A stretch of DNA of 64,000 nt from Saccoglossus kowalevskii. Taxonomy: Eukaryota; Hemichordata; Enteropneusta; Harrimaniidae. Made by a program: the position numbers and the translations under genes. The stretch spans positions 380,984-444,983 of the forward strand of contig NW_003110974.1 of the NCBI RefSeq assembly GCF_000003605.2, given 5' to 3'. The notes under the pieces are model-generated. The model made no database searches. It was given only the letters and a program-made list of their open reading frames with translations, and was not told where the DNA came from. This document shows positions 47,398-59,500 of this stretch, one piece after another; the first letter of the stretch is position 1, and every line of letters starts with the position of its first letter.

Positions 47398-50300
47398 GGG
47401 ACATTCCAAAACCAATCATACGTGTTGATCTACGTTTATTTGTGTTTACAACCACAAACTAGATGCAGTGTTTTTTCACTAATACTTGGAAAATAATATA
47501 AAATAATACGCATGCCATGTAGGACAACGCCCTCAATATTCAATTTGTTTCCGTCAAATATCGAAAGCCGAAACACAACAAATACTGTGTCAGGAACCAT
47601 AACACACTGTAAATTGAACTATATTTTTTAATTTTAATTAAGTAAGTAAGTATATATCAAAGGTATTCGAGATTTTAATTTGATTTAATACCTCGCAACC
47701 ATAGCAACACATTGAATAAGTCATGTGTATACTATGAACACAAACACAAATGTTCAGAATATATATTATTACCAATAATAGCAAATTCATTACTTTTCTG
47801 CGTCCCTAAGCACGGTTGTAACTGTAATTGTTTTTAATTGACGACGCAATTAGTATAGCATAGGATATTAGGTCTTAAATAGTTTATATTATGTCGACAA
47901 TGAATGAATATGAACAATGAATATTTAATGTAAACCATCTAATATGTTTAAGCTCATTTACGATGATGCCGTCATTGGCGGGAAAATTGACATTATAATT
48001 ACCTCCTAATTATTATCACATGATATAGATATACTAGTGAAAGCGAGAGACATAATTACAACTGAGTCGTAAACGTTCATTCTATGTACTATAATTGTAT
48101 GTACGTGGTTACTGCGCTGTATGGAGTATGGTATGTGGACACGGTGGTGCTGATGTGTACATTAATTTCTGGTGTATCCCGGTCGCCTTAACTACATCGA
48201 CTAATCACAGAGCATCTTACATGGAAGATTTTCTGACTAGAGCATGCGCGAATAATCGTGCTTTCATGGTGGCAAATTATGGATTCAGTCTGCTGAGAAG
48301 TCGATCGGAGATGGTGATTTGACGATGCGGTAGGCAAAAACAATCGTGTGCCTGCCTTTTCTGGGTGTCTCATTTATCTTGAGAATGCAAACACACAGAC
48401 ACACGAACCAGGAGTAGGCGTGAACATCTTTATATGGCAAAAATACCTGCACCTACAATTGTGGACGTGTACGTTGGCGGGGATATACACATTTCAGGGT
48501 TGAACTACTAGCCAATGACGAAACGCAGATTGAGACACGGTTCCTGAACACATTGAGACTGTGATTCAGACGAATCAGTCGACTGTTACTATAATTTATA
48601 TGTAAACCTAAGCTTGCATGCAATCTCGTGTTTATTTGTTAGTGATTTTGTCAATAAAACAAAAAAAACGCGATAGACTAGTCTAATGTAATCCATTTGA
48701 CATCCAAAATGTTAAATAAAAATTCAACTCCATTTAAGGTGGCAAATAGTCAACGAAATTTACTTACATGTAATAGTTAGTTCACACAACAAACAGAGGT
48801 ACTTGTTTTAGTCATTTATAAATAGCTCGTGCTAAGGATTAGACTCTCGTTGGCACGACAGAAGATCGGCGTAGTTAACGGTCCCGCAGCAAACATTACG
48901 TGTTTTGCTCTAGGCTTTGACCGTTTTATGATAACGTACGTTGGTCCGATTTAGTTTTGTATCGTTATAAAATCAAACGTTATGCAAAACTCGCAGACCA
49001 ATCAGGCTATAATACTTGCTAGTATGGCTGGTTCAGCTGCAATTGTTGTTGTTGATCTCCTACGTTTGATCGCACCTAGCGTGTGCACCCGCGTTATCAA
49101 AGCAGTAGCTTACTTCTGAAACTGACATCTGCAAGTCATGCACCGAATAATCGATACCGGGTACCTCGCACGCTTTCATATCAAGCCGTCCTTGTTCATG
49201 GCTTCACAACTGCAGGGTTTTCCGACGATTGCACTACTTATAACCTAATTACGGCAAGTTAAATAAAAAAATATAAATAAACAAAAATAACATAAACAAA
49301 ACATATTTAAATTTTAAAAAATAAATATTAAGAAAACAAATTGAGCCTATATCTACATCGGATTGAACAGTGAACAACGCAAAATCCGAAGTCACATATC
49401 AAACCATAATTTATAACGCTAGTATTCAAGTGGTTTCACACGTTTTTCCAAACGGCAATTAATGTGTGAAGTAATTTAATGGTGACCAATTTACTACTAA
49501 CGAATTCGCTACTAAATTAAATTACTTTATGTTTAAATCAATCTTGGTCAACTTGATTACATTTGTTGTAAACTCCTCACACCCCGTCAACACACGTAGA
49601 ACCAAGATCACACATAGTTCACCCTGAAACGCCCCCACATTATAAGTTTTGAAATTGAGTGTCATTTCAAAGTGTTATATGGCAATCGGGTGTTTTCAAG
49701 GTAGGCGCATTCAAAATAACACATGTCGTTTAAATAATAAATATTATAATGTTGATTAACGTAGCACTATTTTTGTCTAGGGCCGAAGGAGACAATGCCT
49801 AAATAAACATGACTGGTGACTTACGAAGACACTGGAAGTTCTGGGAAGTTGATTGCTGCTCTTACTGATGGAACTCATGTTGCTCATTATAATCTCAAGC
49901 TGTTTGTTGGTTGACATTCCCAGCGGAATCAAAATACCACGAATTGTTATAGTATCAAAAGCCGCGAAGGAGAGCTTTCAAGAGCTGACATCGACACGCT
50001 CGCATATAGTACATGGAAGTACATGGATTTTGCGGGGGGGGGACACATTTAGAAAATTTGTTTTGTACTAAAATGCGTTGAAATGCATTCATACACGTGA
50101 TTGGCTATTTTTATTTAGTACACTAGTATCGCTGTAACTTATCTAGCAATATAAATCAGTGGATAATCATTAGTATTTACGGTAATTTGTGTTCTGTGTT
50201 GAAATTACATATGGTGTAATCATATTCGCCTTGTGGACTTGGGGTAGATTGATTATTTTTTTATTTAGTACGGAATATTGACTGTTAATGATGACTTGTA

Positions 50301-51229
50301 TATGTCCGTTGGTCATGGCAAATCATATAATATATAAACTGCTGATTATAATATGTACTAATAACAGTTTGTATATATCAGTCGTGCAGTGACCTCGATA
50401 TCATCCGAGTTCGTTCAATAACCTAAAGGGGAACGTTTATTAGTAGTGCTCCTGTCGTTTATTTATAAAGACATTGTTTGGTTCTTGCAAGCTGTCCTTC
50501 TTTCAGCAGTGTGACTATAATTGCTGTTAGCAATAAAGATGGCTGTCATTCGATGACATTGGCAGTACCACACACTGGCACGCAGTACGATTTGTTTGCA
50601 TATCCGGCCAGCATCAGGAAGTTTGCGGCTCAGACACTCAGACACAAGGTTATCGGCAATCATGGCTGGGAACATGGATGTGACTATCGGCCCAAACATT
50701 GAAACGATCACGTGATACTATGCTAATACTCGTCGAATATTGTCACTTATATAATACTATGCACGTTCGCACATCAATACAGGAATCTCTAACGCAGTTA
50801 GTGAATAGTGAAAAATATAAACACTGAACCCATTAGTATAGCCTACAATCTAGTAGCGATTTATTTATGTCACACTGTAAAAAGACAATAATCATTAACA
50901 TGCACAATAACTAATTATAATTACAATCTCTAGAGTGAGGCCTATGAGTATGACTGCCTTTTGAGAAAATTAACATATTTGATATGTCGGCGGTAGTATT
51001 AAATTGTAGCGGGTTCAATTGTCCTATGAATTTATCTTGGAAACGTTTTAGTCATATTAAATGTTAAATATTATATTATATTTGAAATTAAAATGGTTTG
51101 TATAATAAAAATTATTATTGAAAATTAATGGATACAATATTAAAAAAAACTGCAGAGCAGCTTTGTCGGGTCGAGGCTTGAAGGCTGTCAGTAGAATATG
51201 CCTAAATATGTACTCACTGATATTATTTT
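47398..51229. other. Intergenic, nothing firm
   Basis: AT-rich sequence with a CpG-richer patch at about 48840-49220, which holds a 31-codon frame starting ATGGCTGGTTCAGCTGC at 49024. A G-run lies at about 50033-50041. Overlapping frames at 48095-48373 and 50463-50711 are on both strands and show no domains. Confidence 0.35.
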
Positions 51230-52110
51230 TCTCAAAAGATGTTTTGGTCATACATGCTATATGCAAAATAGCAAGTATATTAGTTAGTGCATTCATGAGA
51301 CACAACTTCCCAAATTTGTGGTAGATATTCTTATTTATCAGTTAAAGAACTCATGAGAAACATGTTCCAAATTGTGACTATTTTTTGCAGAAAACCAAAG
51401 CTCACGTTCGGAACATGTGACAAGATAATTATGTTATTCCCCCTCGTACGAAGCTCTAGCCATGTATGCTACATGCTAAATATCGAGGTGATCATTTAAA
51501 GCACTCTTTAGAAACAAATATCCCAAATATTTGCCATTTTGTTTCTAAAATCATCAATGAAAGATGGCAGCCAAACCAAGGACTCGTGCACAATATTTTT
51601 GTCTTTTTGTAATTTTTGCTAAAAATTCAAGATGTGACTAATCTGAATTCTTTTTTAGCTGCTCGAAAGCATTTAATATAAAGATGTAATGTGGCAAATT
51701 ATCATATGTTCACATAACTTAGTAAATCATCAATAAAAACGACTTTCTGTTTCGAAGGAATTAAAAATCGCGACCAAGCCCCGTGACTAGCCATAGGAAG
51801 TTTTTTTTCGAAGTTGAATGTACTTCACATATATGTGCTAAAAACAAGTTTCAGTTCAATGTGTTTGGTGGTAATAAAGAAGATTTTCAAGCATTTCTTG
51901 CCGTTTTTTCAGAAAAGGCATGCCGTTTTGTGACCACTATTTTTATGGCCATAACAAAATCGGGTCGCCTAGACTCTCAATCTAAAATGGCTGCCAAATT
52001 TCAGACCCATTTAGTTGACATGTTTTTCCAAACAGCGTGACGAAAAAACGGCAGAAGAAGAAAAGGGAAATCCGAATGATACAATTGGACTCCCAGCCCT
52101 GCAGATTTGC
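51230..52110 (+). repeat. Degenerate interspersed repeat with internal ~212-bp periodicity
   Basis: CATACATGCTATATGCAAAATA (about 51249) with GCATTCATGAGACACAACTTCCC matches CATGTATGCTACATGCTAAATA (about 51461) with GCACTCTTTAGAAACAAATATCCC. Spacing is about 212 bases. A third weaker echo lies near 51825. The 85-codon frame at 51783-52040 ends with a KMAAKFQTHLVDM stretch that I associate with translated interspersed repeats in invertebrate genomes. This is recollection, not a search, and I do not regard the frame as a gene. Confidence 0.45.
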
Positions 52111-52295
52111 ACTCCTTGCAAAAAAACTTTAACAAAAACAATAAATCTATTAACATGTTATGCCTTTAAAAGTTTGTTAATGCTTCCCGATTTGTACTCA
52201 TCAAATGCACTTGGCACACACAGATGAGTAAGTAAGTGATCTCATGTAGTATGTAGGCATACCTGCAGTGACACATCAATTATGAATTAAAAGAA

Positions 52296-52370
52296 CAGTC
52301 AGCCTCAGGTGGGATTTGAACCTATGACAATTATGACGAACCCCATCACCTTTGTCAGCTTCATAGTGGG
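52296..52370 (-). mobile_element. tRNA-derived SINE head, minus strand
   Basis: Read in reverse, GAAGCTGACAAAGGTGATGG resembles a D-arm/A-box and AGGTTCAAATCCCACCT is a strong B-box. The spacing is tRNA-like. No full tRNA fold with a pairing acceptor stem is evident. Confidence 0.5.
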
Positions 52371-52383
52371 AATAGTATACTAT

Positions 52384-52452
52384 TTGGTCTAGTGCTTAGC
52401 ATGTATGTCTTGCATGCTGATGGTTGTGAATTAAATTCCCATAGTGGTACTG
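52384..52452 (+). mobile_element. tRNA-derived SINE head, plus strand
   Basis: TTGGTCTAGTGCTTAGCATG is a good A-box/D-arm. TTGCATGC sits at the anticodon region, and GGTTGTGAATTAAATTCCC is a degenerate B-box. It begins 14 bases from the end of the oppositely oriented tRNA-like block, so the two heads are back to back. Confidence 0.55.
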
Positions 52453-52678
52453 TTGCAATAGTTCACATGAAATAGATGACAGTATTTACTTAATGTTATT
52501 TCGAAATACAGTGACAAATTTTTTCCTGTTCTCTAACTTCTAACTGCCTCATTACCATATTTGTTCAGCTCACATTTTCAGTTGATTATTAACACTTGCA
52601 ACATTTATTTAAAATGTGCAACATAATATGTAATGAGATTAAAAAGACTTGGACAAATGTAACACACAATAATGACAA
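52453..52678. other. Possible SINE body, otherwise plain
   Basis: AT-rich sequence following the plus-strand tRNA-like head. It may include the SINE body but no end can be defined. Confidence 0.25.
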
Positions 52679-53560
52679 TGTGAGAGCTGCTGAGCCCCCC
52701 TGCCCTGTATAATAGAGTACTGCTCGGTATATTAAATCCGACATTGTTGCCAAACAAAAGCACCTTGGGGATGAGACAAATTATAGCTCAAAATGTCATA
52801 TATCATTGATGCAATAACAAAAAAACATCACCAAGACCCCCAAAAATACGATGAATAGCATACTTCTGGTTTTTTTTAATTAAACGTGCTACCAAACCAC
52901 GTGAACAACTGCCAACAAATTATCTGCCAAATAATTTCCCATAAATTCAAACAACATAAAGTGAGATCAAATATAAACAGGTTGCTAGCACTCGTACAAT
53001 ATATATTTGTAATGTATTGAGGTTTTCTAAGCGCATTGCATGATAGGTACAACCTCGTTGTGAGTTCGGTAAGCAAAGTCACCGTCCATGCCAAGATTTG
53101 ATTCCGATTTGAGCCCTATAAATTATAGTAGTAAGAGTGACTATATTACAGAGCGTAAAAGTATATGCTCACTGGCGACGAGGATATTCCACAACGAAGG
53201 AAATAGTGAGATGAATACGGAGAAAAACGCTATACCGAGTTTGAATGCTTAGCTGAATCATCTACGTTGGGGCTTCGCTGGTCAAGGTTGCTGACATCAT
53301 TTCAACTGTAGAAGCTGGGAAGGGCTAATTGTGAATAAAGACACGGAAAACTCGGTAAACAGAGGCGACGGGCATTACTATTACATTTGGCAGGCCTGAT
53401 GTACAGGACATATTTTTTACATTTCCGGTAACAGGTGAACCAATTGATTATGTTGCCGCCGTCACACCGCTGAATACCTTTTTTGTGCCTCAAGTAAACC
53501 CAGACGTTCCACTAAATAGCACAGAAATAAGGTGAGAATGTACAACAATTCGTCACTTGT
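52679..53560 (+). mobile_element. Gypsy/Mag-type LTR retrotransposon fossil, 5' part
   Basis: TGGCGACGAGG at about 53174, directly after a CA-ending stretch, is the usual primer-binding neighbourhood of Mag-like (C-clade) Gypsy elements. The sequence before it, perhaps from TGTGAG near 52679, would be the 5' LTR, with a TATAAAT-like box near 53117. After it, a gag-like segment is recognisable near 53455-53520 (LNTFFVPQVNPDV, like the LxxYFxPxxN motif of these Gag proteins). No protease, polymerase or 3' LTR is seen. It is broken, with several breaks and most of the element missing, and appears old. Confidence 0.5.
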
Positions 53561-56500
53561 GTACGAAAAGCAGCGAGTAAATGTAATTTTGCTGCTGCCA
53601 ACGCTAATCACACCAAGGTCGGAAACTGCTGGAGGAAGGTTAGGGGTTAAACTTTGCACGCACACTCGTAATGGCAGACCAATGTGAGAAAGTTGAAGAG
53701 CCAGTGATAGATATGTTTGTCTCAGCCAGAAATCCTCTGTCAACCTGACCTCAAACCCCTACGCCTATGTGAAGGTCGAACTTTTGGTATTGTGGATGAA
53801 TTCGGGCGTGTAATGAATCATAAAGTAATGCAGTGGCTACACCAAATGTTATATGGCAGGGGTGATCTTGAATTGGTCAATGAGCCTGTTGTTTTCCACT
53901 TATACAGTCACTTTGACAACAAGGTCATTATAGCCATCCAAACGGCCTGTCAATAGTGGCACAAAACCTACACGAATCTGCCCTGTGCTTTTTACAAATA
54001 TATACAGGTACAATGGTGTAGTGGGTGACAGGTGGTTTCACATAAACAACAGCTGATAAAACTTCTATTAAGTGGCAAAACATTAAGCTACACTCGTGCC
54101 CGATATTTTGTCTAGCATTTAATGGTATTTGCGTTTACATCAATTGCTACCTTTGATACCAATGAATGTATACACATTCAATTATTATTCTGTTTATGTT
54201 GTGTGCGGAAATAGCAGCTCGGTCACAATATTTGTGGTAATTGGGGCCAAAGAGGAATTACTGCATTGCCCATTCACAGCCTTGCATTTATATTATTAGA
54301 GAATTATAAGGTCAAGAGTGACACTAAACAGATGTTTGTCTGTTATGTAGAACAGAACAGAACAGAACAGAACAGAGCTGCAACATTGATGCTGGTCAGC
54401 TGGTGTGTTAAAAAACAATTGAGTTTAAATCAATATCGTACCAATGATTGGAAGTATGATAAGTTTGGCTGAACATTATTAAATTTACTAAAGTGATAAT
54501 ATGACATTTTACATAGTGAAGCCATACTCTGTACACAATCCGTCTTCAGTCACTTCTGCAGCTTCATTCTATGTACAATTTAGGACTATTTCTGAGGAGC
54601 TTGGTTAGAGCTGTTGTTGATGCAAACATAAAGGTAATATTTCCAAAATAGTATCATGAATAGGTATTGCCCATGAGTTGGTGTAAAATAAGCATGATAA
54701 CAACGCTATGTAAAATGTCATATTATCGGGTAAGTGAATTTGTATTTTAGCATGGATTTGTAATTACGCCATTATTCTACGAGCTGCTAAATGTACGTTG
54801 TGACGGTGGTTTCTCAACAGAAAGCAGTCTGAGGCAACTGTAGGCATTACATCTACATATTGCATGTGTGCAAAATGCAAAATAGCCAATTTGAGTTTCA
54901 ACTGCTATTGAAAAAACACTTATAAATACTGCATTTTTCCTGTGCAACATGTACACTAAAACGTCTGGGATTGTTGATTGGGTTTTTCACTTTTAACAAG
55001 TATTTAACACTTCTGGCATCATAGTCTTAGACTAAAATACGATAAAATAATTCCCGAACGTCTCCCCTTGGTGAAAACACCGCCTACATATTCGGAGTGT
55101 ACAAATGCCCACGTAAAGCTATATATATTAAAAAGATTCAAACAACTTCTGTTCTGAACGGAAAATAAATTTTTGCTACAGTATATTTATAAGCTTAACT
55201 TCTACATTGATAAATATACAAATACATTTTAAATGATATCTAACCATGCTTTTATTATTACATTAAAATAAACTTGTATCTATTGTATTTGTATCACTAT
55301 TGCCATGGTAACATCCATGTCAGATATCACTTTGAATGTACTCAAATATATATGAAAGATACTCTGAACAACTCAAACGATAGTAACACGCTCTTCACGC
55401 TCAACACGTGTCACTTTCGATAAACTCGAGCTAAATGTTTAGCATAAGTTGTGTATTAATCAATGTGGTCCTGGCTTTACATATACTAGTGCTTTTTCAA
55501 ACACATAACTGACTGTCTAAATGTCTGACTCAATATGAAAAGACTCAAAATTGTCAGGATATGTGCAAAAACAATTGGGAAAGCTTCTGAGAGATTAATG
55601 AAGATACCTGAATCCATTTGCGCTCACCACGTGTACGCCAGGTTAACGAACGTATGTATAACCATTTAAATAACAAACGTTAAGGTTATCTTGGGTTACC
55701 ATCTTTAATAACTGTCAATGTAATATAATAAAATAGACAGACAATGTTAGATACTATCACCCTCTCGTTGCTACGCACACAGCATCAATAGATAATGTTT
55801 GAATGTGTATACATTCATTGGCGTCGAAGGTAGCAATTGATGTAAACGCACATACCAATATATGCCAGACAACATATCGTGTGTCATCTTCTTATTTCAA
55901 TATCAGGGACGAGGAGTGTAACTTAATTTTAATGTTTTTTTCTACTTTATACCATACGTCTGTCGACAGAGTAGAGTAGAGTACAGCTTGTTATGTCAAC
56001 TGCCTGAAGACTTGCCTACTTGCAACACTGAAGTGATAACAAGAAGACGGTAGCTCATGAGACCTAGTAATCACATAATAACACATTTTAGATCAACTTC
56101 ACAGGATCATTGATTAATTATGATAAAGAACGCATGGTCAGGTGGTCGACATATTTTATTATTTGAGTCCAATTTGCTATAGGTTTATATATTTTATACT
56201 ACTAACGTATAAATGTTTTTAAATACTGTATAATACACCAAAAAACTTAACTTATTCAGTTGGAGTTTTTGCGCAAGGTTTGAAAACTATTACGGCTTAC
56301 ATATGTTCACTTAAATAATAGTCGAGACCAAACAGAATACTTGTTAGTACACTATCAGTATTTACACGTCACAATAATTAGTATGTCAGTAATTTGTAAC
56401 ATTGTGTATTTCTGTTGGTGTATCGGCGTTTGTAGTGTAATATTTCGAAGGTTACATTTATTGAATAAAACAAGTAAATATTAAAAATTCATGCACACCT

Positions 56501-59500
56501 GTCACAGAATCTAAATTAATCTGTGTAGCTATGTAAGAGTTCTATTTCATACAGACTGAATTGACACATTGGCAGTGCGTCAAGCTGTCCTGCTTACATC
56601 ACACAATAGAAAATTGATTACATAGTAATTATTCTTGTTGTATTAAATTAGAATTAAAATAATATATTGGTTTTATTTTTAAGACTGACAACAAAACAAT
56701 GTTAGATATAGTGGTAGTACAGTAATATACCATGTTCATTCTACTGAAAGTAATACATATATACTACAATTATATGTAAATTGGTCACATCTGATTCATT
56801 ATGTTGATTGTTCTAATCCGTTGCAGATGTAGTGTTGAAAATAATAAAATGGCAGCGCAATGTTTATCGTATAAAGGAACGATGATTCATAGATCGGAAA
56901 CGATGCACTGAATGCTCTCAGTGTTCAATTGTTTCGTCTATTTCACAAAGAAAATTGATGATTTAAACCTCATTTTTTTCAGTTCACTTTAACGCATAAA
57001 GTGTCAGAAATATAGTTGAAATAAAAAATATTATATTACATATTCAAAAGATATATTTGTTTTGTTTTTATAATGAAATACAATCTTGCAGGTGAAGGGA
57101 TAGTTTATAGTATAATTTTCAAATACGATGTCCTATATTATTATATATATATTTGAAAATCATGAGATAGAAAGTTTAGTGTGTTTTTTTAATATTGTCG
57201 TTATAAATTCCAAAAAACAGACTCCAAGGTTTAAGAATGTATATTATGTCGTAGAATAACTAACAGTAAGTGGCTTACTGAAAAGAAAAACTGATAATTA
57301 CGATTTCCTTTGGTCACTGCTGTGTGTGTATTGTATAGTTCCATGTAATCAAAAAGTACGAGTCACATAACACCCGGGTTACGTATATACTTGTTTAGAT
57401 GAGACATTCACGGACCACCATGTCTATACAGTGATGATTTGTTTAACGTTTCCTGCCCACAATTGCATCACAGTCCAGATAAGTTGAACAGTGCTACGTA
57501 ATGCGGTTCACAAACATCAACACCTACGGCGTGACATTACCTAACTTGAGTTTACAAATTCACATCCTCGGCACATTGCACGTCCACATCTAGACTATTT
57601 ATGTCAATCATACGACATATAGTACGTAACTTATATCCCAGACATCAAGATCGTGCTACCACCCACATGACACAGATGACTGACAAAACATGTTTTTATA
57701 TCGAGTTCAGAAAGATATAATTCACTTGTAGGCTTTCCGTTTGTTTCAGATGAAAATGGCTGAGAATTGTTTCGAATTTCCTGTGCGTGACGTTTATATA
57801 ACACGCTACTCATGGTTAGTTTCCATAACAGCCATTCATAAACACCAATAACTGAGCCGGAAATTGCTGACTTTACATTATATTCAAACAAATATTTCAT
57901 ATTCAAAATTGTAATAACATAACTGCCCTCAAAACTTTCATTGAACTATTGAATTGTACTCGATATTACAAAATTCATATTTATGAATATTATTTTTCCC
58001 TGTCATGAGCATATTTTAATAAACTTAAAGTGTTTTGAAATCAACTTACAATAATGACAGTGGTTGCAATGGGTTATGCTACATCTCAATGAGTTTATAC
58101 AACACCCTAACAATGTGCTACTATAGTAACTAAATATAAATACTCTGATGGCTAAACTACGTGAATGTATTATATGTCAAATATAGTCATATATATATTT
58201 TATATATTGACTGTAGTCACCTTCAATTTTTATAGGAATATTACAAATTACAATGTTATAGTAAAATGTAGCTCATGTGTGCAATTTAGATATTTATGTG
58301 ACGTCAGTCGAATTAAGCATGCATGCAGAAGATATACGTATATGTTTCTATATGTATGTTATTTGAATTATCACGTGATTTTATTGAATTGGGCTAAACA
58401 TGTATCATAGATAATGAATAATTCTTTTGAACTGGAAATACTTCAGGTTGCAGTTATCCTTGGATACAATAGAATATAGCCATCAACTGCATCTAGTTGT
58501 CCAGATCGACAAAAGCAATGTCTGTATAATATAATGCATCACTGGCTGATGTTATAATGAGAAATTCTTTCTTTAGTGTTGAGGCTGCGATGCTTGACAG
58601 AGATGGGAAATCGGGACATATTGTCGAGCACAATGAACGGTCCACACAGCTGGTGACAGTGCGAGCAAGTACTAGCTTGCCACGCCAGTTATTTTCTTTT
58701 CTATTTGGTATGTTTTCGTGTGACACATGAATAAATATCTGCTGTTATCCCATAATATAAATTATATAATTATGTAACAATTGCGTTCCTATCTAATGTA
58801 CTAGCAGTACTAGCTTGACACATGGAAACGTTGAAAACTACGTTATTGGATTCAGGCGGACGGACGTTCTAACAGCTTTAATGATTTCCAATGAGGGGAA
58901 TGTAATGCAGTATTTAAGCGAATCTGTTAGTTATTTATAGACAGTTGTTACACCCTAAAGCAGAGTGAGTTGATTCATCACGTCATAAATGTAAAACGTG
59001 ACAACTTAAGTGCGATCTATCACCAAGTGCTTGGGGCAAACAATTACTATTTAATCTTTAACCAGGATATGTATTTTGTTTCATTCTTATTCTAATGATG
59101 GACAGAAAAACAAACTAAATCCTTGAGGCTATCGAAAATCACTTAACAGAAATAGTCATCAAGTGACTTGTCATTTGTGTAGAACGTATACTATTTCAGC
59201 GAGAATTGCAGCGAATTAGTAGACAGTTTACAGTGGTTAGATAGCCATATTATGTTATCTCATGAAACGAGCGCACATAATACACGATCACATGGAAAAC
59301 ACACTCACCATAATGTTTGTGAACACCAATCTTCTAAACCATGTTACGACATTTGTAACGCAATGTAATCGCATGTTATTTTAGGACATATTTTAAATCC
59401 TACGCATATTTATCGAGAAATCTGATAGCTGAATGTTTCGAAAAGGTCCTTGAGGTCAATTTCATTAGTTGATAAATCGTAACATTAGTTGTGGTTCAGT

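Noticed and set aside
53717-53956. 79-codon plus-strand frame near the Gypsy fossil
   Set aside because: Protein-like in composition but not assignable to any family. Its neighbourhood is full of repeats, so I do not call it a gene.
57631-57906. 91-codon minus-strand frame
   Set aside because: No recognised motif, signal peptide or splice context.
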